Origin: VXOI01 sp965261945
GTDB taxonomy: Bacteria; Chloroflexota; Dehalococcoidia; Lucifugimonadales; UBA3495
Assembly (NCBI GenBank): GCA_965261945.1
Contig: CBDHEF010000002.1
Coordinates: 2,666,001 to 2,730,000, forward strand
Direction: 5' to 3'
DNA: 64,000 nucleotides
Part shown: in pieces, positions 33,902 through 42,422 of the stretch
How positions within the stretch are numbered: the stretch's first letter is position 1
Layout: each line of letters starts with the position of its first letter
Position numbers and translations under genes: made by a program
Notes under the pieces: generated by a model
Told to the model about the DNA's origin: nothing
What the model saw: the letters and a program-made list of their open reading frames with translations, nothing else
Databases searched by the model: none

Positions 33902-34783
33902 CTATTTGATTTCTTCGAGAAGCTGGTCGATGTTCACGTACCACTCTTCCGATATCTCCACTACGTTGCCGTCCGACCTCACCATGAAGTAGACGGGACG
34001 ATGTAGAAAATAAAACCCGCTGGTCACTATCCAGCCAATTGAGCTTTCCCCTTCGTACCCCACCGGGTTGTGGCGAAGTCTCACGTCCCTCCGGTCCGAG
34101 TGCGCCCGCCCGTCCCAGTATTGGTGGGGGAACCATGACTGCCTGGTGTCGTGAACACTCTCGTGCTCCTTGATCACTGATATTACCCACGGGCCGGGGA
34201 TGGTCGTCTCGCGCCCGTCGGACATTCTGGACACGCTCAGCTCAGGGATGACCAAGGAGTAGAAAGCACTGTCCAAGCTGTGCCCTTCGAACGACAGGGC
34301 GCCGAGGGAAACGTCCACCCCGTGGTAGAGGATCTTCTTCACGGTGGGTGGCAGCGCGTCCTCCGGCCCGCTCCCCACAAGCCGGGCGCTGGGTGAGACC
34401 AAGATGGTTCTGTGGGGGTCGGCATGGGCCAGCTCTATGCTGTACAGCAGGGTGATCAGTCCCTCGGATATGACCACCTTGTGTACGGCTACGGAGGCGT
34501 CGGCTGTGCGGGCCACGAGGTGATCCGGCTGCCAGGGCGGGAACACTGCCGGGCCTGGGTTGACCGTCGGCGGCAGCGTCGGTTCCGAGGTGGGGGTGGG
34601 CATGGGTCCCGTGGCTGGTGTCCCCGTGGGCATCTCGCTCGTGGGCTCCTGCTGGGAGTTGCAGGCGGCGGCAGCCAGTAATGCCAGCACCAAGATGCAG
34701 GCCAAGGGTAACTGGAGAACGGTTGCCTTGGAGTCGGCTTGAAAGCTGGGCCGGGGGTCGGGTGCGGTTTGGAAAGGTCGCAT
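33902..34783 (-). CDS. Lipoprotein, 293 aa
   Basis: From the ATG at 34783 (AGGGAG four bases upstream) the protein has an N-terminal hydrophobic segment ending in a lipobox (LALLAAAACNS), so it is probably exported and lipid-anchored. A Thr/Pro-rich linker follows (about residues 40-75) and then a beta-rich domain (VAVHKVVISEGLITLLYSIE, ILVSPSARLVGSGPEDALPP) to the end. Family is not recognised. It is intact and is the first gene of ordinary chromosome right of the island. Confidence 0.75.
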   Translation of the reverse strand: MRPFQTAPDPRPSFQADSKATVLQLPLACILVLALLAAAACNSQQEPTSEMPTGTPATGPMPTPTSEPTLPPTVNPGPAVFPPWQPDHLVARTADASVAVHKVVISEGLITLLYSIELAHADPHRTILVSPSARLVGSGPEDALPPTVKKILYHGVDVSLGALSFEGHSLDSAFYSLVIPELSVSRMSDGRETTIPGPWVISVIKEHESVHDTRQSWFPHQYWDGRAHSDRRDVRLRHNPVGYEGESSIGWIVTSGFYFLHRPVYFMVRSDGNVVEISEEWYVNIDQLLEEIK

Positions 34784-34803
34784 TGGTCTCCCTCCCGCGG
34801 CGA

Positions 34804-34933
34804 TCACCTTGTTATCCCCAAGTATTCCTTGATCGCCGCTATGTCGCTGATTGCCACCAGGCTTGCCAGTACCGCCAGCGAGATGGCGACCCTCGCAAAT
34901 CGGGATGTTGGCAGTGTTCTCGGTATCTTTCAT
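34804..34933 (-). CDS. Possible small membrane peptide
   Basis: A frame ending at TGA 34804 encodes RFARVAISLAVLASLVAISD then IAAIKEYLGITR, a single membrane helix. No ATG lies in that frame; an ATG at 34933 in another frame with MKDTEN suggests a one-base shift. It may be a small membrane peptide or noise. Confidence 0.3.
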
Positions 34934-35170
34934 TAAGTTGCTCTCATTCGGTTCGGTATAGAATCTTTTCTGGATGGTTCCGATGCTGAATCGACTGCTC
35001 TTGGATAAGTGGCTGGCAATGCCTGCGGTTCACTGTTTCAAGTCTTGCCTCCTGTTTGAAGTGCCGCAGAGGATGTTATGGGCGACTGTGTGAGGTGGCA
35101 ATAGTGCAATTGAACTATTTTTCTGTCCTGACTTGGTCTTTTCTCTGGTGAGCTTGTTCGAAACCTCGTT

Positions 35171-35365
35171 TCAAAGCAATCCTGACTCTTGGGCGTTTCG
35201 CACCAGCATCAGGTTGTTCGCAGCTCCCAGCTTCCGGCGCAGGTTGGTGGTGTGGTTCCTCACGGTGGGGTAACTGATGTGCAATGCCGGGGTGATCTCA
35301 GTCGGTTTCATTCCCAGGGCGATCAGCTGAACAGCACGTCGTTGACGTTGAACGACGCATCCAGA
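35171..35365 (-). pseudogene. LuxR-type HTH domain fragment
   Basis: A frame ending with TGA at 35171 encodes RQRRAVQLIALGMKPTEITP, then SYPTVRNHTTNLRRKLGAAN, the complete LuxR_C helix-turn-helix. Nothing upstream in that frame forms a receiver or ligand domain; the previous gene ends in a different frame with proline/arginine-rich sequence. It is either the tail of a frameshifted regulator fused to the gene at 35372 or an isolated remnant. Confidence 0.6.
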
Positions 35366-35371
35366 GCATCC

Positions 35372-35818
35372 TCAGCTTCCTCGGCGGCGGGCAGGCTGTC
35401 CTGCTCTGGCGGCGGGTTCGCCCGCCACCGTGGCGCCCTTACCGGCGGCGGTGCACAGCTCGGCGTAACTCGACACGGCCTCGGTCACCGACTCCATCAT
35501 CCGGGGCAGGTCATAGGAGAACATATTGCCCGCATACACCAGGTCGTCGCCCCGCTGGCGGCTCAGGCGCTCCAGCTCCCCGAACCCGTCCACCGGCTCC
35601 GGCGCCGGCGGCATGGCGAAGGACGAGAGGTCGTTCAGCGGCAGCGCCCCCAGATGCGAGGCCAGGAACGGCGGCAGAAACTTGGTCAGGTCGGATTTGA
35701 TGGGCAGGGTCACCACGTAGCTGGCATAGACCTTGTCCGGCTCGGTATCCACCTTGAAATACAGCAGGGCGTGGCCTGCCGGGCTGTCGTGGTCTCCGCG
35801 GTCGAAATAAAGATCCAT
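35372..35818 (-). CDS. Hypothetical protein, 148 aa
   Basis: The ATG at 35818 gives MDLYFDRGDHDSPAGHALLY followed by strands (KVYASYVVTLPIKSDL), a conserved-looking loop (ASHLGALPLNDLSSFAMPPA) and a helix (MMESVTEAVSSYAELCTAAG). It seems to be a soluble conserved protein of Chloroflexota whose function I do not know. The Arg/Ala-rich end may reflect a frameshift into the HTH fragment. Confidence 0.6.
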   Translation of the reverse strand: MDLYFDRGDHDSPAGHALLYFKVDTEPDKVYASYVVTLPIKSDLTKFLPPFLASHLGALPLNDLSSFAMPPAPEPVDGFGELERLSRQRGDDLVYAGNMFSYDLPRMMESVTEAVSSYAELCTAAGKGATVAGEPAARAGQPARRRGS

Positions 35819-36049
35819 CGCTGCACCGCCACTCATAGCCCGCCGAAGGGCCGATTGCGTTAAATGCCCGACGCCGCCCCCGTCACCCTGAGCTTGTCGA
35901 AGGGCGGCCGCAGGGCCTTTTCAAAGGCCTTGATTGATTTGTGAAGATGGTATTGACGTACGCCGTTGCACGCGGCTAGAGTCCGCCCCTTGCATGGCCC
36001 GCCGTTTCTCGCGGAGGGCCGCGGTCAATCCGGTTTTCAGGTGAGGATT

Positions 36050-36664
36050 ATGAAACTCCAGGTGCATCATCCCAAGCTGCTGGCGGTATTTCTGCTGGCG
36101 ATAGCGGCAGTGACCGCCGTGGGACTGCTGTTTGCCTCCGGTGGGGATGACAAGGAAATCACGTTCACCCCTATACCGGTTGAGAATCCCCTTCCTGTGG
36201 TGTCTGACGAGGAGCTCGTGGAGGCGCTGCGTGTTGCCAAGTCCTCCGGGGTCATAGAGAAGATCAACGACGGCCAGGGGTGGACCCATGACTACGTTAC
36301 CCTTAAGAAATTTGATGGCGTTGAAGCAGTCAGGTTTGATGCTTCATGGGAAAATCCTGTGGAAAGCTCCGGTCCATGGACCTTGTACTGGTGCAAGGGC
36401 ACCAGAAAGCTGATGGTGTATGCCCGGTGGACCAACATCACCCGGCTGGTGGTCACCGTCGACATCGAGAACGACGAGGTGATTGCCTACGCTCCGATGG
36501 GAGACGATGGCAACGAGCCGGTGCTGGAGGTGGGATCCCATGGCGACAGGGAGGCAAAGGTGTACGATGCAGCCAGTGGCGACATAGTGTTCGACGGAAC
36601 GAAGGACGGGCTATCCGGCTTCAGCATGTGCCCGCCCGGCAAGGAAGATGAAGTGGGTAAGTAA
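36050..36664 (+). CDS. Membrane-anchored exported protein, 204 aa
   Basis: The ATG at 36050 has GAGG upstream. MKLQVHHPKLLAVFLLAIAA shows an N-terminal membrane segment; the rest is a beta-rich domain ending in cysteine and lysine/aspartate residues (FSMCPPGKEDEVGK). It begins a run of four exported proteins on the plus strand (36.0-39.1 kb). No family is recognised. Confidence 0.65.
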   Translation: MKLQVHHPKLLAVFLLAIAAVTAVGLLFASGGDDKEITFTPIPVENPLPVVSDEELVEALRVAKSSGVIEKINDGQGWTHDYVTLKKFDGVEAVRFDASWENPVESSGPWTLYWCKGTRKLMVYARWTNITRLVVTVDIENDEVIAYAPMGDDGNEPVLEVGSHGDREAKVYDAASGDIVFDGTKDGLSGFSMCPPGKEDEVGK

Positions 36665-36728
36665 ATGCTTGCCTGTCCGCTTCAAGAGAATTCTGCCCGG
36701 AAGATTCTGGATAAATGGGGCGTACTGA

Positions 36729-37508
36729 ATGACAAGGGGATTGAAGACCACTCAGGTAGTTTTCCTTTTCGCACTAGTGGCTGTCGCTGCCGCTTACCTG
36801 GCGGTGTCGCTGACCAACCTGGTGTCTGGCGCACTCACGGTCAGGGCGGCCACGGCGCCCTCCGGCTCCTTCGGCACTATAACCTTGGGAGGCACGGACA
36901 CGATTTATAACTGGGACTTCAACTCCAGTTCGGTTGAATCTGACAATGTGGACTGGGGCTTGCGGTTCCTATTTTGGGATAACGCCGAGGTGGACTATGT
37001 GAAGGACCGGCTCGATGGTGAAGGCAATGATCCTGAGATTGATCCTGAATTGGACAGCTTTATAAAGGGGGCGAAGTCTGCCTATGTGAACGATGGGCCC
37101 GAGGAAGGGCCTTGGAGTGACTTTATTGATACTGACAGGGGAATCAAGGATTGGCCCGGCTGTGATGACAACTGGGGGCATATGCGGGTTTACGCCCGAA
37201 CCGAGGCAGACAGAAACTACAGTGCTGGCTGGGGGTATTACGTTGTCGCCTCTTCCCACGTAGACAAGGAGACCAAATCCGAGAGTGCTTGCGAGCGCAG
37301 ATACAAAAGCCAAGAGATACACGAAGACGAGTGGGTGGACAGGATAGAAGACCACTTGTCAGACAGTCCCTACAACTGGGACGTGGATGGCTACAAGGAT
37401 TTCGGGAATGAGTCTTCATTGGTCAATGCTGCGGCTTCCAACGAGAACGAGCAGTGGTATCAGAGCGACGGTTACGCGCGCACCGTTCAAGTGTCCGGTA
37501 ATCACTAA
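36729..37508 (+). CDS. Exported protein, 259 aa
   Basis: An N-terminal hydrophobic segment (QVVFLFALVAVAAAYLAVSL) is followed by a long acidic, aromatic-rich outer domain (WDFNSSSVESDNVDWGLRFL; GCDDNWGHMRVYARTEADRN). Two cysteines could bond. Base composition is a little richer in AT than the neighbours. It probably belongs with the two following genes in one transcript. No family is recognised. Confidence 0.65.
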   Translation: MTRGLKTTQVVFLFALVAVAAAYLAVSLTNLVSGALTVRAATAPSGSFGTITLGGTDTIYNWDFNSSSVESDNVDWGLRFLFWDNAEVDYVKDRLDGEGNDPEIDPELDSFIKGAKSAYVNDGPEEGPWSDFIDTDRGIKDWPGCDDNWGHMRVYARTEADRNYSAGWGYYVVASSHVDKETKSESACERRYKSQEIHEDEWVDRIEDHLSDSPYNWDVDGYKDFGNESSLVNAAASNENEQWYQSDGYARTVQVSGNH

Positions 37509-37517
37509 CCACTGGTG

Positions 37518-38555
37518 ATGATTTTCACGCTCCAGCGAACTCTTCACCTTCTCTGGGTCCTGCCAGCGCTCCTTCTGGCAGGACCCGGTTGTTTCTCGGC
37601 GTATGCTTCCCCTGCCGCCCAGCCTGCGGAGCCCTTCATGCTCGAAGGGCCGGGCTATGTCACCTTTGAGTCCCTGGGTTGGACCGAGGATGTGTTGGTC
37701 ACTGCCGATTCCGGTTCACCGAAAGTTAGTTTCAGTCTTCCCGAAGGGGCGGCGCAGGGGGAGCCGCTGTGGTATGGCGTTGAGCTGAGCTACGAGTGGC
37801 TGGGGAATCCGGGACAGTTTGGAGACTATGCCTTCCTGTACGGCCGCTGGAACGGCCGCGCCTTCTACCAGTTGAAAGTCAAGAGAGTCTCCGAACTGGA
37901 TTCCGGTTTTCACTGGTCCATGGTTGATTTGGTCAACGGCGCCAGCCAGGGATACGAGACCGGAGACCGGTTTACCGCCAAGTCTACAAACTTCGTTCAA
38001 ATAGCGTCGGTCCGGCCAGGACTTAACGAAATTTCCTTTTCCCTCGGCCTTCTGGATGCCGGGAACCGGGATGTCCGGGTGGTGGTCAAGAAGGAGTCCC
38101 GGGTAGTGGTCACTCCCTTGCAGCCGACACGGCTGGACGCCCGGGCTTGGGCGGAGGTGGAGAGCGGCTTGGTCCGGCTGTCCCTGAGCGGGAGAAACTT
38201 GGGGTGGGGCGCTCATAACCTGGATGTGAGGGCCCGGGTATTTCATGAGGATGGCAAACAGCAGGTCCATAGCTGGCAACGAGGCAGATTGGAAGACCTC
38301 GCCGAGTTCGATATTGAGGAGACCTTCCGGTTGGATGGGAGCGTTTCCGAGGCTCCGGTTCAGGCTGTCATGGCGGAATTGGACTGGGGCGTTGGCCAGG
38401 ACATTCTACAGGCTTGGCCTCCGCCTGCGCGGCCTGCGTTCTATTCCCACGAGATTTTCCGTTCCGGGATCGGCGCGATGGTTGCGATGGTTGCGGTGGT
38501 GATTCTGTGGGTTGGGATTCCCACGCTCCTCCGGGCTGCACGGGAGTCCGGTTGA
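37518..38555 (+). CDS. Exported protein with C-terminal membrane anchor, 345 aa
   Basis: A signal peptide (LHLLWVLPALLLAGPGCFSA) leads into a beta-sandwich-like outer domain (FESLGWTEDVLVTADSGSPK; ...VSFSLPEGAAQGEPLWYGVE), ending with a C-terminal membrane helix (IGAMVAMVAVVILWVGIPTL) and short basic tail. A GTG just before the ATG is an alternative start. It ends with a TGATG overlap with the next gene, showing coupled translation. No family is recognised. Confidence 0.7.
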   Translation: MIFTLQRTLHLLWVLPALLLAGPGCFSAYASPAAQPAEPFMLEGPGYVTFESLGWTEDVLVTADSGSPKVSFSLPEGAAQGEPLWYGVELSYEWLGNPGQFGDYAFLYGRWNGRAFYQLKVKRVSELDSGFHWSMVDLVNGASQGYETGDRFTAKSTNFVQIASVRPGLNEISFSLGLLDAGNRDVRVVVKKESRVVVTPLQPTRLDARAWAEVESGLVRLSLSGRNLGWGAHNLDVRARVFHEDGKQQVHSWQRGRLEDLAEFDIEETFRLDGSVSEAPVQAVMAELDWGVGQDILQAWPPPARPAFYSHEIFRSGIGAMVAMVAVVILWVGIPTLLRAARESG

Positions 38556-39115
38556 TGGGGCTGGCGAGTGGCCGCGCTTTGTTTGCGATGCTCGTCCTGT
38601 TGGCGGCGGTCGCCTGCTCCGGCGAGAACAGCCGGGCGGATGGAGGATATTCCCTGCCCCTAACGCGGGAGTTCCCAGGCGTGGCTGTTGGTGACCCGGA
38701 GGTTCTGGCGGCGGCCCTGATGGATTTCCTTGCTTCTCCGCAGTGGGCCGACCTGTCGGTTCGAACTGGCGATTGGGGTTTCCAGACCATTGCCGTTCTC
38801 ACCCGGGACGGGGCTAGGGCTGGCGTGTATGGCGATGCCCGCTTTGATGCTCCGGTTGTTTTGAAGGGGCCGCTGACCTTTGTGCGATGCAAGTGGCCTG
38901 AAACGTGGCGCCTGGAAAACGGTAGTTCCTTCCACTTTAGCGGCTTTCACGTCCGGCTGCTGGACGAAGAGGATGCTCCCTACCACGTGCTTCCGCTGAA
39001 CGATGAAGGGAGGTTGCCGTCTCTGGGAGACATCCAGCATTTCACGGGGGCAGCCGATCCCTGTCCGGGGCCTGCTCTTTCCCGTATCTGGGATTCTTCG
39101 CTTCGCCCAGAATGA
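38555..39115 (+). CDS. Lipoprotein, 186 aa
   Basis: MGLASGRALFAMLVLLAAVA is followed by the lipobox LLAAVAC and then an outer domain (FPGVAVGDPEVLAAALMDFL; YGDARFDAPVVLKGPLTFVR). The start overlaps the preceding stop. The last residues (SRIWDSSLRPE) run into a short dispersed repeat containing TTCTTCGCTTCGCCCAGAAT, so the natural C-terminus may have been altered. No family is recognised. Confidence 0.65.
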   Translation: MGLASGRALFAMLVLLAAVACSGENSRADGGYSLPLTREFPGVAVGDPEVLAAALMDFLASPQWADLSVRTGDWGFQTIAVLTRDGARAGVYGDARFDAPVVLKGPLTFVRCKWPETWRLENGSSFHFSGFHVRLLDEEDAPYHVLPLNDEGRLPSLGDIQHFTGAADPCPGPALSRIWDSSLRPE

Positions 39116-39266
39116 CAGCCGCCGCGACAGGGCCTTTCGGAAACCCTGCTTCGCGCGTGACGGCGTTGACGGCTTGGGGCAAAATAAGTATGGTATAGCC
39201 ACTGACCGCACCCCACACTGACCCTCCCCTGGAGGGGGATGCTGGGGGATGATTAAGGAGCGGGAT

Positions 39267-39692
39267 ATGGCCGATTCCGAAGTGAAGATATTTGATTACG
39301 ACAAGATAGACATCGGCGAGGAGCTGGGCTCCTACGAATACACCCTCACCCAGGAAATGCTGGACAACTTCCGGGCGGCCATCGGCGACCCCGACGCGGT
39401 GTTTCCCACGCTGGCGGTGAAGCACGACGCCACTGCCTTCGCCATGGTGTACGAGGACAACACGGGCGGCGTCAACGCGGGCAACGAGGTGGAGTTCTTC
39501 AACCCGCCAATCCCCGGCAAGAAGATTCGCGTAACCGGACGCATCGCCGACAAGTACCTGCGCCGCGACAAGCCCTACATGGTAATCGAAGCCACCGCAT
39601 ACGACGAGGACGGGCGGCTGTTGGAGAAGCTCCGCACTTACCAGATGAAGAAGCCGGACGAGGTGGGCAAGAAATGGCATCCGCAAAGTTAG
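39267..39692 (+). CDS. MaoC-like hot-dog protein (N-terminal type)
   Basis: AAGGAG at 39255-39260 and the ATG at 39267 define the start (MADSEVKIFDYDKIDIGEEL). The protein has the hot-dog fold pattern of MaoC/FAS1-like dehydratases (YTLTQEMLDNFRAAIGDPDA, then FFNPPIPGKKIRVTGRIADK). It overlaps the next gene, also MaoC-like, by 19 bases; such pairs often form heterodimeric enoyl/3-hydroxyacyl-thioester hydratases. Substrate is unknown. Confidence 0.75.
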   Translation: MADSEVKIFDYDKIDIGEELGSYEYTLTQEMLDNFRAAIGDPDAVFPTLAVKHDATAFAMVYEDNTGGVNAGNEVEFFNPPIPGKKIRVTGRIADKYLRRDKPYMVIEATAYDEDGRLLEKLRTYQMKKPDEVGKKWHPQS

Positions 39693-40105
39693 AAGGCATG
39701 GAAACCGGCCAGCAGATTCCGTCGGTCACCAAAAGCATCACCCAGGACACCATCGAGCAGTTCGAGAACTGCGGCATCCTGGACCGTCAGAACATCCACA
39801 ACAACCCGGAACTGGCCCGGCAGCGCCTCGGCACCACCTACCCCATAGCGTCGGGCCGGATGTCGGTGGCCTTCGCCGCCGAGAGCCTGCGCCGCTTCTT
39901 CGGCCCCGAGGTCTTCAACCACACGGGCAGCGTCAACCTGAAGTTTCTGCGCCCGGTCAAGGGCGGCGACACCATCACCGTCACCGGCGAGGTCTCGGGT
40001 CAGGAGGAGGCCGACGACGGCACCCACGTCATCGTCAACCTGGTCTGCCAGAACCAGAACGGCGACCGCACGGCGGTGGGCATCGGCACGGCGGTAATCC
40101 GGTAG
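39674..40105 (+). CDS. MaoC-like hot-dog dehydratase
   Basis: The 143-residue protein has MASAKLEGMETGQQIPSVTK at the start, a hydratase-like loop (NPELARQRLGTTYPIASGRM) and the strand pair GSVNLKFLRPVKGGDTITVT typical of the second MaoC subunit. Catalytic Asp/His residues are not obvious, so activity may need the partner encoded upstream. The two are probably a complex acting on acyl-CoA thioesters. Confidence 0.75.
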   Translation: MASAKLEGMETGQQIPSVTKSITQDTIEQFENCGILDRQNIHNNPELARQRLGTTYPIASGRMSVAFAAESLRRFFGPEVFNHTGSVNLKFLRPVKGGDTITVTGEVSGQEEADDGTHVIVNLVCQNQNGDRTAVGIGTAVIR

Positions 40106-40129
40106 CGCACCGCTCCTGAAGCCGGGCCA

Positions 40130-40573
40130 ATGCAACAATCCTACTGGCACCTGACGGGGAATCTGTGGGCATTGGCTCTGAGTACGGTTATCGCCCTGTT
40201 CCTGCCCGAATTCGGGCCGAAAGACATCATGAGCGGTGGGGTTGGCGTAGTGATACGCACCACCATGGTCGCCCCGGTCGTATTCTCGCTGCTGTACTTC
40301 GCTGGACAACTGATAAGTTTTCTGACACGGAGGATTAAGGTTTTGGGCATACTAATGGCAGGCATCGAGCGCGGCATCCGCAGGGAGGCCGAGCGGCTGT
40401 CCAAGGACGCCCGGCAGCGCGCCGAGGAGGCCGAGCGGCGTGCTGAGGCAGCCGAGCAGTCGGCCAAAGCCAGTGAGTTGGAGCAGGAACAAGTCATACA
40501 GTTCATGAGGAGCAAGGGCGTCTCCGATGAGGACATTGACGCCTTTTTCCGTAGAGAATCCAGCTACGACTAA
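40130..40573 (+). CDS. Two-helix membrane protein with coiled coil
   Basis: Two membrane segments (LTGNLWALALSTVIALFLPE; MVAPVVFSLLYFAGQLISFL) precede a long charged coiled coil (RREAERLSKDARQRAEEAER) and an acidic end. It is soluble inside and anchored in the membrane, 147 residues. It lies between the MaoC genes and the selenoprotein. No family is recognised. Confidence 0.6.
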   Translation: MQQSYWHLTGNLWALALSTVIALFLPEFGPKDIMSGGVGVVIRTTMVAPVVFSLLYFAGQLISFLTRRIKVLGILMAGIERGIRREAERLSKDARQRAEEAERRAEAAEQSAKASELEQEQVIQFMRSKGVSDEDIDAFFRRESSYD

Positions 40574-40597
40574 ATTACAACAAGCGAGAGAAGAGAT

Positions 40598-40882
40598 ATG
40601 CCAGGTTCCGAACACGGCAAGGTTGAAGCGGAAATCGTTTACTGTGTGGCTTGAGGCTACTTCCCGGTCGCCACGTGGCTGGCGATGGAATTCTTCAAGT
40701 CCGACGCCCCCGGCGACATCGCCATCAAGATGACGCCCTCCGACAGGGGCCGTCTGGAGGTGTACCTGGACGGCGAGGTGATATTCGACCGCAAGACGGA
40801 CGGCGGGTTCCCCGACCTCGGCAAGGTCAATGAACTCAAGATGACCATCGCCGAAAAGCTGTTCGACCTCGAAGACGCATAG
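40598..40882 (+). CDS. SelW/Rdx-family selenoprotein with Sec at TGA
   Basis: From the ATG at 40598 the frame reads MPGSEHGKVEAEIVYCVA, TGA, GYFPVATWLAMEFFK and continues 76 codons to TAG at 40882. The TGA at 40652-40654 (codon 19) occupies the U of the C-x-x-U redox motif of selenoprotein W/Rdx proteins (YCVAU-GY), a thioredoxin-like family. A hairpin fits 13 bases after the TGA. The rest (IAIKMTPSDRGRLEVYLDGE, GGFPDLGKVNELKMTIAEKL) matches Rdx. The alternative that translation begins at the ATG at 40685 loses the redox motif and makes no sense. No selABCD genes are in the window, so Sec decoding is inferred. Confidence 0.8.
40668..40685 (+). promoter_or_regulatory. Bacterial SECIS-like hairpin
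   Basis: TCGCCA and TGGCGA pair perfectly around the loop CGTGGC, whose loop begins 20 bases after the TGA, inside the coding sequence, as in bacterial SECIS elements bound by SelB. The loop contains the GU typical of such elements. Confidence 0.65.
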
Positions 40883-40909
40883 CCGGGGCTCCCGGCAGGG
40901 TCTTTCATA

Positions 40910-41145
40910 AAGTCCCCTCTCCCTCCGGGGGATGGTTAGGGTGGGGGGCGCTCCCGTTAGTGAGCAAACATTGCGGCATCTCAAGATTTCACCCTCACCC
41001 CAGCCCTCTCCCTCGAGGGAGAGGGAGAACTAAAAGGCCCTGGGGCTCCCGGTAGTCCCCTCTCACATTGAGAGCCCCCTTGCCTGTTGGGGAGGACGTA
41101 TCCCACAGTTCCCTCTCCCTCTGGGAGAGGGTTAGGGTGAGGGCG
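40910..41145. repeat. Cluster of GGTTAGGGTGAGG palindromic repeats
   Basis: Three copies or partial copies of the motif CCCTCTCCC...GGGAGAGGG with a GGTTAGGGTG tail lie at about 40914-40945, 40988-41028 (inverted) and 41109-41144. The same motif occurs inside the MITE at 523-665 and near 48525 and 53425, so this is a dispersed family. Confidence 0.75.
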
Positions 41146-41199
41146 GACCCCGGTACACGCAAGCCCTCGCGCAATGCCACCACCCTTAGGAGGAGCATC

Positions 41200-41931
41200 T
41201 TGCCTGATCCGCAACACCTGGTAACCGCGCAGTCCGGGCCGGACGCCATCGCTCAATGGCGCGCCGCCAACCCTGACGCCGCGATGGACCTGAGCGAGGC
41301 CGATCTGTCGGGCGCGAATCTGGTGGGAGCCGACCTCACAGGAGCCAATCTGACCCGCGCCAGGCTCGGCGGGGCCAATCTCTACGGGGCCAACCTGTCG
41401 GACGCCCGTATGTCCCGCGCCAGCCTGACCGGGGCAAACCTGTCGCGGGCCGATCTGGAGAAGGCCGACCTGGGCCGCGCGTCGCTTTCCGGGGCCAACC
41501 TGTCGTCGGCCAACCTGACCAACGTCAACCTGTTCTGGGCCGACCTCAAGGGCGCCGACCTCGAGGGCGCGGTGGTGCGCCACTGCCGCATGAACCGGGT
41601 CACGCTCATCGGGGCCAGCCTGAAGGGCGCCGACTTCAGCCAGTCCAACATGATCGAGGCCGACCTGCGCAACGCCGATCTCACCGATGCCGTCTTCGTC
41701 TCCACCAACATGAACGGGGCCGACCTGTCGCGGTGCAGCATGAGCGGAGCCGACTTCACCCGCGCCATGGTCCGCGACTCCATGTGGATCGCCGCCAACA
41801 TGACGGGCGCAAACTTCGACCAGGCCAGCCTCCACCGCTCCGATTTCACCCTGGCCAAGTGGGACACAACCACCACCTTCCCCCAAGGCTTCGACCCCAA
41901 CAACGTCGAGTTCTTGGACGTGGGGGTGTAG
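41200..41931 (+). CDS. Pentapeptide-repeat protein, 243 aa
   Basis: AGGAGG precedes a TTG start at 41200. After a 30-residue lead the protein is a long run of A(D/N)LSGAN-type pentapept rep­eats (LSEADLSGANLVGADLTGAN...), folding as a right-handed quadrilateral beta-helix. Cys and Met occur in some face positions. Such proteins mimic DNA (Qnr, MfpA) or have other binding roles; without a partner the role here is unknown. The short C-terminal part (AKWDTTTTFPQGFDPNNVEF) caps the helix. Confidence 0.85.
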   Translation: MPDPQHLVTAQSGPDAIAQWRAANPDAAMDLSEADLSGANLVGADLTGANLTRARLGGANLYGANLSDARMSRASLTGANLSRADLEKADLGRASLSGANLSSANLTNVNLFWADLKGADLEGAVVRHCRMNRVTLIGASLKGADFSQSNMIEADLRNADLTDAVFVSTNMNGADLSRCSMSGADFTRAMVRDSMWIAANMTGANFDQASLHRSDFTLAKWDTTTTFPQGFDPNNVEFLDVGV

Positions 41932-41938
41932 CTTCAGA

Positions 41939-42404
41939 ATGCGCCCCGAATTTCAGAAAATAGCAGATAAATTAGAGCCGCTCCTTCTCAAGCTCTTGGC
42001 CAGCCCAAAGCTGACGCTGAATCAACTGAGAGATGTTCCCGATAAAGGTGTTTACGTCTTCTACGAGAAAGACAAACCGATTTATGTTTGGTCGCTCCAA
42101 CCGAGTGCGAAGCAGAATCAGAGAACACGGCGCCAATAGCTCAAGGAGTGAGTCGGCGACATTTGCGCTCAAGCTGCTCCGCAAAGAGTTGGACGACCGC
42201 GGTGGACATTCCCCCAAGTACTCCCGGAAGAAGATTGATGAATGTCCCGACCTGAAATCGAATTTTGCGAAAAAAAGAAAGCTCGCGCGGGAAATGCAGT
42301 TCCAAGTTGTCGAAATCAAATGCCAGCAACTTCAATACTTATTCGAGGCCTATGCGATAATTTGCTTGGAAACCACCGGGTATAATTCCTTTATCACCAC
42401 ATAG
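41939..42404 (+). pseudogene. GIY-YIG-type nuclease with one frameshift
   Basis: The N-terminal frame (MRPEFQKIADKLEPLLLKLL, then DKGVYVFYEKDKPIYV) has the GVYVFY...IYVG core of GIY-YIG domains. After about 42090 the family sequence resumes in another frame (GRSNRVRSRIREHGANSSRS, then LFEAYAIICLETTGYNSFIT). One extra T in GTTTGG would explain it. Base composition is richer in AT than its neighbours, suggesting transfer. It looks like a small DNA-binding nuclease, now inactive unless the shift is a sequencing error. Confidence 0.65.
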
Positions 42405-42422
42405 AGCGGTTTCGATTACAAT

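Noticed and set aside
40651..40833. 60-aa protein starting at TTG within the SelW gene
   Set aside because: It is a shifted frame of the selenoprotein gene, which has homology-based support.
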